From CBDBLK01 sp965215445 (GTDB lineage: Bacteria; Bdellovibrionota; Bacteriovoracia; Bacteriovoracales; Bacteriovoracaceae): a stretch of 64,000 nucleotides of DNA. The stretch is taken from NCBI GenBank assembly GCA_965215445.1, contig CBDCDT010000002.1, positions 186,001 through 250,000 on the forward strand, written 5' to 3'. The notes under the pieces are model-generated. The model searched no databases. It was given only the letters and a program-made list of their open reading frames with translations, and was not told the origin of the DNA. Below, one piece after another: positions 60,419 through 64,000 of the stretch. A program made the position numbers and the translations under genes. Within the stretch, counting starts at the first letter, position 1, and each line of letters begins with the position of its first letter.

Positions 60419-61114
60419 ATGGCCGTTGAAACAAAAAGCAAACTCTCGCTAGAAATCCAAAAATCCATCAAGGATTTACTCAAATTTCAGAAGGAAACCG
60501 ACCGCCGAATCAATAAATTGATAACCGAAGCGGAAAAAGACCGGAAAGCGGCGGTAGCGAGGACAGCAAGGGCGGAAAAAAGCAGCAAAAAAACTGACCT
60601 CCAAATCCAAAAAACCGACCTTCAAATCAAGCAAATGATTGCTGAGGGGGAAAAAGACCGGAAAGCGGCCCAGAAGCGTATGAATGAACTCGATAAACTT
60701 TTTACCGACCATTGGGGCAAGCTGATGGAAAGCTTGGTCAAGGGCGACTTGCTTAAACTTCTTCAAGAGAGAGGCATCGACGTAGATGATATTGCCAAGG
60801 AGAGGGAAAAGACGTTTCAAGGCAAAAAATACGAATTTGATATTATTGCCATTGACGGTAGAGAAATGGTCGTCGTTGAGGTCAAAACCACTTTGAGACT
60901 AAAGGACATTAACCACTTTGAGGCCAAACTTAAACTGTTCAAAGAGATTTTCCCCATTTATAAAAACCTAAAAGTCTACGGGGCCGTGGCCTACCTCAAG
61001 GCCAACGAAGGCTCCAGCGAAAGGGCAATAAAAAAAGGATTCTTCGTCATTCGTGCCACTGGTAGCAGTGCCAGCATCATCAATGCAAAAAACTTCAAAC
61101 CTACTGCTTTTTAA
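60419..61114 (+). CDS. coiled-coil plus PD-(D/E)XK-like protein, copy 2
   Basis: The 231-residue copy is nearly identical to the 59.5-kb gene in its C-terminal nuclease-like half (FDIIAIDGREMVVVEVKT conserved). It has 21 extra residues in the coiled coil, including AAVARTARAEKSSKKTDLQI and a duplicated TDLQIQK/TDLQIKQ. Growth of heptad-like repeats between copies suggests that coiled-coil length varies freely. Same leader and start as copy 1. Confidence 0.8.
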   Translation: MAVETKSKLSLEIQKSIKDLLKFQKETDRRINKLITEAEKDRKAAVARTARAEKSSKKTDLQIQKTDLQIKQMIAEGEKDRKAAQKRMNELDKLFTDHWGKLMESLVKGDLLKLLQERGIDVDDIAKEREKTFQGKKYEFDIIAIDGREMVVVEVKTTLRLKDINHFEAKLKLFKEIFPIYKNLKVYGAVAYLKANEGSSERAIKKGFFVIRATGSSASIINAKNFKPTAF

Positions 61115-61193
61115 TTCCCATGTAAAATCTTGCTAGTTGCGTCAAAGCTCCCGATTTTACGGCCGCGGTCGGCGGTTCGAGGACTTTGACGTA

Positions 61194-61268
61194 TGGTGGT
61201 CGTGACAAGGATTGAACTTGTGACCCCTGCCATGTCAAGGCAGTGCTCTCCCGCTGAGCTACACGACC
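61194..61268 (-). tRNA. tRNA-Val (GAC anticodon)
   Basis: The complement folds into a cloverleaf: acceptor GGTCGTG/CACGACC, D arm GCTC-AGCGGGA-GAGC, anticodon arm CTGCC-TTGACAT-GGCAG with anticodon GAC, T arm ACAAG-TTCAATC-CTTGT, then A and encoded CCA (61194-61196). Confidence 0.95.
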
Positions 61269-61321
61269 ACAACGGCCTTTTAACTTAGAAAAGTTGTGCA
61301 TAAATGTCAATCGCGAAGGGC

Positions 61322-61906
61322 CTAGCCGGTGAGGAACCAGCGATCCTGCCGCCAGGTGATTTCCTTGCCCTGCTTTTTGAGAATTTTTCTCAAATTGTGA
61401 ATGTGAACATCGACATTTTTGGACTCAACCTTGTCGTTGCCCCAAATTTCTTTGAGAAGTTGATCGCGGCCGGCCCCTTGAGGGCCATTCATTCTCAAGA
61501 CCTCGAAAATGAGAATTTGCTTGAGGCTCATGCCCGCTTGAGTGTTAGCAAAAAGGGGGCTTTTTTTAAGGTCGGCGGCGTGTTTCAGCTTGGTGGCCAA
61601 TTCCATAAAGTTGATGGGCAGGACGAAAACATCCCGCACTCCGACCAAAAGGTAAGAATCGACCTGATTGGCCTTGGATTCCTCTAAAATTAAAAAAATG
61701 CGATCGAAGGAAACCTTGGTTTTAAATTTTTGAAGGCCATGCTCCTCTCCGAAAACCTGTTCCTCCAAAATGACAAAATCATAGGGACTGCGGTCGAAAA
61801 AGAACTGTTCAGGGGTTTTAAAGGCCAAGATGAGGTCTTGGGAGTGGTGACTGAGTTGTGAATAGTCCGTCTGAGAGTCTTCCGAAGTAATAAGGGCAAC
61901 CTTCAT
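61322..61906 (-). CDS. OmpR-type winged-helix regulator with degenerate receiver, paralogue 2
   Basis: The 194-residue protein is the sister of the 56.4-kb regulator (same length, about 60% identical by eye). The receiver part again lacks the acceptor Asp (VILEEQ) and Lys (VFVLPINF), and the winged helix keeps KNVDVHIHNLRKI. The ATG at 61906 follows GGAGG by four bases; 16 upstream codons look non-coding. Upstream sequence contains AAACTTGTT, the core of the palindrome arm seen before the sister gene, so shared control is possible. Confidence 0.88.
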   Translation of the reverse strand: MKVALITSEDSQTDYSQLSHHSQDLILAFKTPEQFFFDRSPYDFVILEEQVFGEEHGLQKFKTKVSFDRIFLILEESKANQVDSYLLVGVRDVFVLPINFMELATKLKHAADLKKSPLFANTQAGMSLKQILIFEVLRMNGPQGAGRDQLLKEIWGNDKVESKNVDVHIHNLRKILKKQGKEITWRQDRWFLTG

Positions 61907-62025
61907 TATTCCTCCAATGAATAGGGCCTGCTCAATATTCAAGGCCTTCTCCATTATAAAAAAAATTTATTTATACAACAAGTTTTGCAAGATTTCTGAG
62001 TGAAACACTCAAATCATTCAAGGCA

Positions 62026-62595
62026 CTAACTATTCCGCCCGGCGATTTCCTTACCCAACAAGCGCGGTTTCCAGGCGCGAATATCGGCGTCGAGGTAGTC
62101 GTACTTCATGCTGGACAAAGTGTACTGGGAAAATTCGTAGTCGGTGGTGTGAGTGAGACATTCAGTGGGACAAACGGTGGTACACAATCCGCAATAACAG
62201 CAAAGGGCGGTGTCGATGGAGTATTGGCGCAAATCGAGCCGGATGGGAGTTCCATCGTCGGTTTTGATTTTGGGGGCCTCTTTATCCCTGCGTACCGCCG
62301 CAATATAGATACAATCGACGGGACAGGCGTTTGCACATTGCATACACGAAATGCAGTTGTCTGCATCGTTAAAAAGCCTGGAGCGGCCATTGGGGGGCAG
62401 TTCCTCTTTGACTTCGGGGTATTCGATGGTGACGGGTTTGACCAATAAAATGTAGCGCAAAGTGATGCCCATGCCTTTCAGGCAGGTCGTCACCGCTTCA
62501 AAGATGTGGCGAAACCACCGCGCCGGCGTTAGCTTTTCTTGGTAGTGATGATTGTTTTTGGCCAATTCCGAGAGATCGGAAAGAGAAGTATTCAC
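62026..62595 (-). CDS. nuoI: NADH-quinone oxidoreductase subunit I
   Basis: The protein is about 189 residues with two 4Fe-4S ferredoxin motifs, CISCMQCANACP and CCYCGLCTTVCP, and the NuoI-typical IRLDLRQYSIDTALC between them. It carries clusters N6a/N6b in the connecting arm of complex I. The GTG at 62595 overlaps the nuoD stop (GTGA), with GGGGAGG upstream; the longer upstream frame is nuoD sequence. The nuoG and nuoH genes usually found between D and I are absent here. Confidence 0.93.
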   Translation of the reverse strand: MNTSLSDLSELAKNNHHYQEKLTPARWFRHIFEAVTTCLKGMGITLRYILLVKPVTIEYPEVKEELPPNGRSRLFNDADNCISCMQCANACPVDCIYIAAVRRDKEAPKIKTDDGTPIRLDLRQYSIDTALCCYCGLCTTVCPTECLTHTTDYEFSQYTLSSMKYDYLDADIRAWKPRLLGKEIAGRNS

Positions 62596-63755
62596 CGATC
62601 CACCTCCCCTAAAACGATGTCGATGGAGCCAATGGTGGCCACCAGATCGGCCACCATCTGTCCGGGGGCAAGTTCTGGAATCATCGAAACGTGGGTGAAA
62701 CAAGAAGATTTAACTTTCAGACGGTAGGGCATTTTGCCCCCGTCGGAAATGAGATGATACCCCAATTCTCCGCGCGGGCACTCGGTGCGCAGGTATATTT
62801 CTCCCTCGGGAACCTTGATAATTTTGGAAACCTTGCCCATTACCGGGCCGCTTTCAATTCCCTCCAGGGCCTGACGAATAATTTTGATGGATTCAAAGAT
62901 TTCAAACACTCTGACGTAGTAGCGATCCCAGCAATCCCCCAAGACGCCTTTGGCCCCCTGGCCGGTGATAACATCAAAATCAAATTCGCTGTAGATGGAA
63001 TAGGGGCGCTGTTTGCGCAAATCCCACTCCACTCCCGAACCCCTCAACACTGGCCCGCTGGCCCCGTAGTCAAAGGCCATCTCTTTTGAAACCACTCCCA
63101 CCCGTGCCGTGCGCTCGACAAAAATTTTGTTTTCACCGACCAGTGAGTGGTATTTTTTGAGATTTTCTTCCATCTCATCGCAAAATGCGGCAATCCTTTT
63201 TAACTGCCCGTCGGTGATGTCGTTCCAAACGCCGCCAATCCAAATGTAGTTGTAGAGCAGGCGCGCCCCCGAAAGTTCTTCAAATAGGCGCAAGATGGTT
63301 TCCCTGTCATGGAAAGCGTACAAAAAGGGAGAAAAAGCGCCCAGGTCGATGGCGTAAGTGCCAAAAAACATTAAATGCGAAGCAACTCTTTGCAATTCGG
63401 AACATAAAATGCGGATGTACTCGGCCCGGCGGGGGACTTCGGTTCCCAGCATTTTCTCCACGGCGAGAACGTAACCCAATTCCATATTCATGGCCGCCAG
63501 ATAATCCATCCTGTCGCAATAGGGAATTACTCCCCGATAGTCCAAACTTTCGGAGTGTTTTTCCTTGCAACGGTGAAGGTAGCCGAGATGGGGAATCGCC
63601 TCGGCGACGATTTCCGAGTCGGTTTTAATCTCAATCCGCAAAACCCCGTGGGTGGCGGGGTGCTGTGGCCCCATATTGAGGGTGAGAAGCTCGGACTTGA
63701 GCTGTTCTTCCTCACCTGCTTGCTGTTCATCAACGAATTGATCTGTAAGCGTCAC
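62592..63755 (-). CDS. nuoD: NADH-quinone oxidoreductase subunit D
   Basis: The protein is about 387 residues, the length of the complex I 49-kDa subunit. It has MGPQHPATHGVLRIE, HLGYLHRCKEKHSES, YCDRMDYLAAMNMELGY, VLRGSGVEWDLRKQRPY and a C-terminal GSIDIVLGEVDR, all around the quinone site. The GTG at 63755 overlaps the nuoC stop (GTGA); a TTG four codons earlier is possible. It works with nuoC and nuoI next to it. Confidence 0.95.
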   Translation of the reverse strand: MTLTDQFVDEQQAGEEEQLKSELLTLNMGPQHPATHGVLRIEIKTDSEIVAEAIPHLGYLHRCKEKHSESLDYRGVIPYCDRMDYLAAMNMELGYVLAVEKMLGTEVPRRAEYIRILCSELQRVASHLMFFGTYAIDLGAFSPFLYAFHDRETILRLFEELSGARLLYNYIWIGGVWNDITDGQLKRIAAFCDEMEENLKKYHSLVGENKIFVERTARVGVVSKEMAFDYGASGPVLRGSGVEWDLRKQRPYSIYSEFDFDVITGQGAKGVLGDCWDRYYVRVFEIFESIKIIRQALEGIESGPVMGKVSKIIKVPEGEIYLRTECPRGELGYHLISDGGKMPYRLKVKSSCFTHVSMIPELAPGQMVADLVATIGSIDIVLGEVDR

Positions 63756-64000
63756 TCTTCCTTCCAACTAAAGGCCACCTTTTTGGGGTCGCCGATTTCG
63801 TTTTGCAATTTTTGATAAAAAAAGTGGTCTTCATTGTTAATCTTGTCTTCGGGGTTGACCACCATTCCATTGTACTCTTTTTGAACGCGGTAGTCCTTGC
63901 GCAGGGGATACCCTTCCCAGTCGTCGGGGCACAAAATGCGGCGCGGGTCAGGGTGGCCCGAAAATTCGACTCCCAACATATCGTAACACTCGCGCTCCTG
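63752..64000 (-). CDS. nuoC: NADH-quinone oxidoreductase subunit C, C-terminal part
   Basis: The last 82 codons of nuoC lie in the window; the gene continues beyond position 64000. They include the NuoC signature (E)RECYDMLGVEFSGHPDPRR, then PDDWEGYPLRKDY. This is the 30-kDa subunit of the peripheral arm. The stop overlaps the nuoD start. Confidence 0.95.
   Translation of the reverse strand, partial: QERECYDMLGVEFSGHPDPRRILCPDDWEGYPLRKDYRVQKEYNGMVVNPEDKINNEDHFFYQKLQNEIGDPKKVAFSWKEE

Larger units (their letters stand above)
59159..61114. repeat. tandem duplication, two units of about 0.98 kb
   Basis: Unit 1 (59159-60146) and unit 2 (60144-61114) share nearly identical recombinase-remnant, leader and nuclease-like gene sequence. 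The junction is at the repeated TAAAGCGGTCAAACCAC. Unit 2 has lost about 80 bp between two GGGCC copies in the leader and gained 63 bp in the coiled-coil region of its gene. Other differences are scattered single bases. Confidence 0.9.

Noticed and set aside
61322..61687. Plus-strand frame opposite the second winged-helix regulator
   Set aside because: It is the antisense shadow of a conserved gene.

Overview
The window looks like chromosomal DNA of a free-living, flagellated Gram-negative bacterium. It carries outer-membrane assembly (BamD-like lipoprotein), complex I (nuoC-D-I), FliW/CsrA, a periplasmic nitrate reductase and many exported proteins. Style and content resemble the Bdellovibrionota/Oligoflexia side of the old Deltaproteobacteria; that placement is inference, as no rRNA is present. 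Genes are dense, mostly in long operons with 1-26 nt overlaps, and GTG/TTG starts are common.

Layout. 1-3.3 kb: end of an exported protein gene, tRNA-His, a serine-recombinase remnant, an orphan patatin phospholipase and an exported formylglycine-enzyme-like protein. 3.5-5.8 kb: an osmoprotectant ABC transporter (ATPase plus fused binding protein/permease). 14.9 down to 5.8 kb, minus strand: one operon for periplasmic nitrate reductase (napD, napA, small dihaem cytochrome), then molybdenum cofactor synthesis and insertion (moeA, moaA, moaC, mobB-mobA fusion, moaD, moaE, moeB-rhodanese) and a TauE-type permease. 15-16.2 kb: PPC-domain protein and gluQ.

The most unusual region is 34.7 down to 18.3 kb. 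Seven tandem paralogues of about 770-790 residues each have a signal peptide, one invariant early cysteine, eight helix-turn-helix-like (XRE-type) units arranged as four double modules, and a nearly invariant acidic/leucine C-terminal tail. Every gene overlaps the next, and the operon runs on into a transketolase. I recognise no described system with this architecture. A good promoter and an upstream palindrome precede the first gene, which seems to be leaderless.

34.7-36.5 kb: msrA and two small genes. 36.6-42.6 kb: a six-gene operon (acetolactate-synthase-like enzyme, aldehyde dehydrogenase, FMN glutamate-synthase-like protein, DoxX, YceI, bufferin-like Cys protein) closed by a hairpin. 42.7-46.7 kb: two tandem arginases, one exported, and a PaaZ-type fusion enzyme. 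46.7-49.6 kb: a small island next to tRNA-Asn with a Fic protein behind three 32-bp palindromes, a membrane protein/DUF6973-like pair and an hsdR remnant. 49.7-56 kb: AstD-like dehydrogenase, TPR-SH3 and cNMP-binding proteins, a frameshifted AI-2E-type transporter, bamD, a TPR protein, fliW and csrA. 56-62 kb: two paralogous regulators with degenerate receiver domains, a seven-repeat RCC1-like lipoprotein, a tandem duplication carrying coiled-coil/PD-(D/E)XK proteins and recombinase remnants, and tRNA-Val. The window ends inside the nuo operon.
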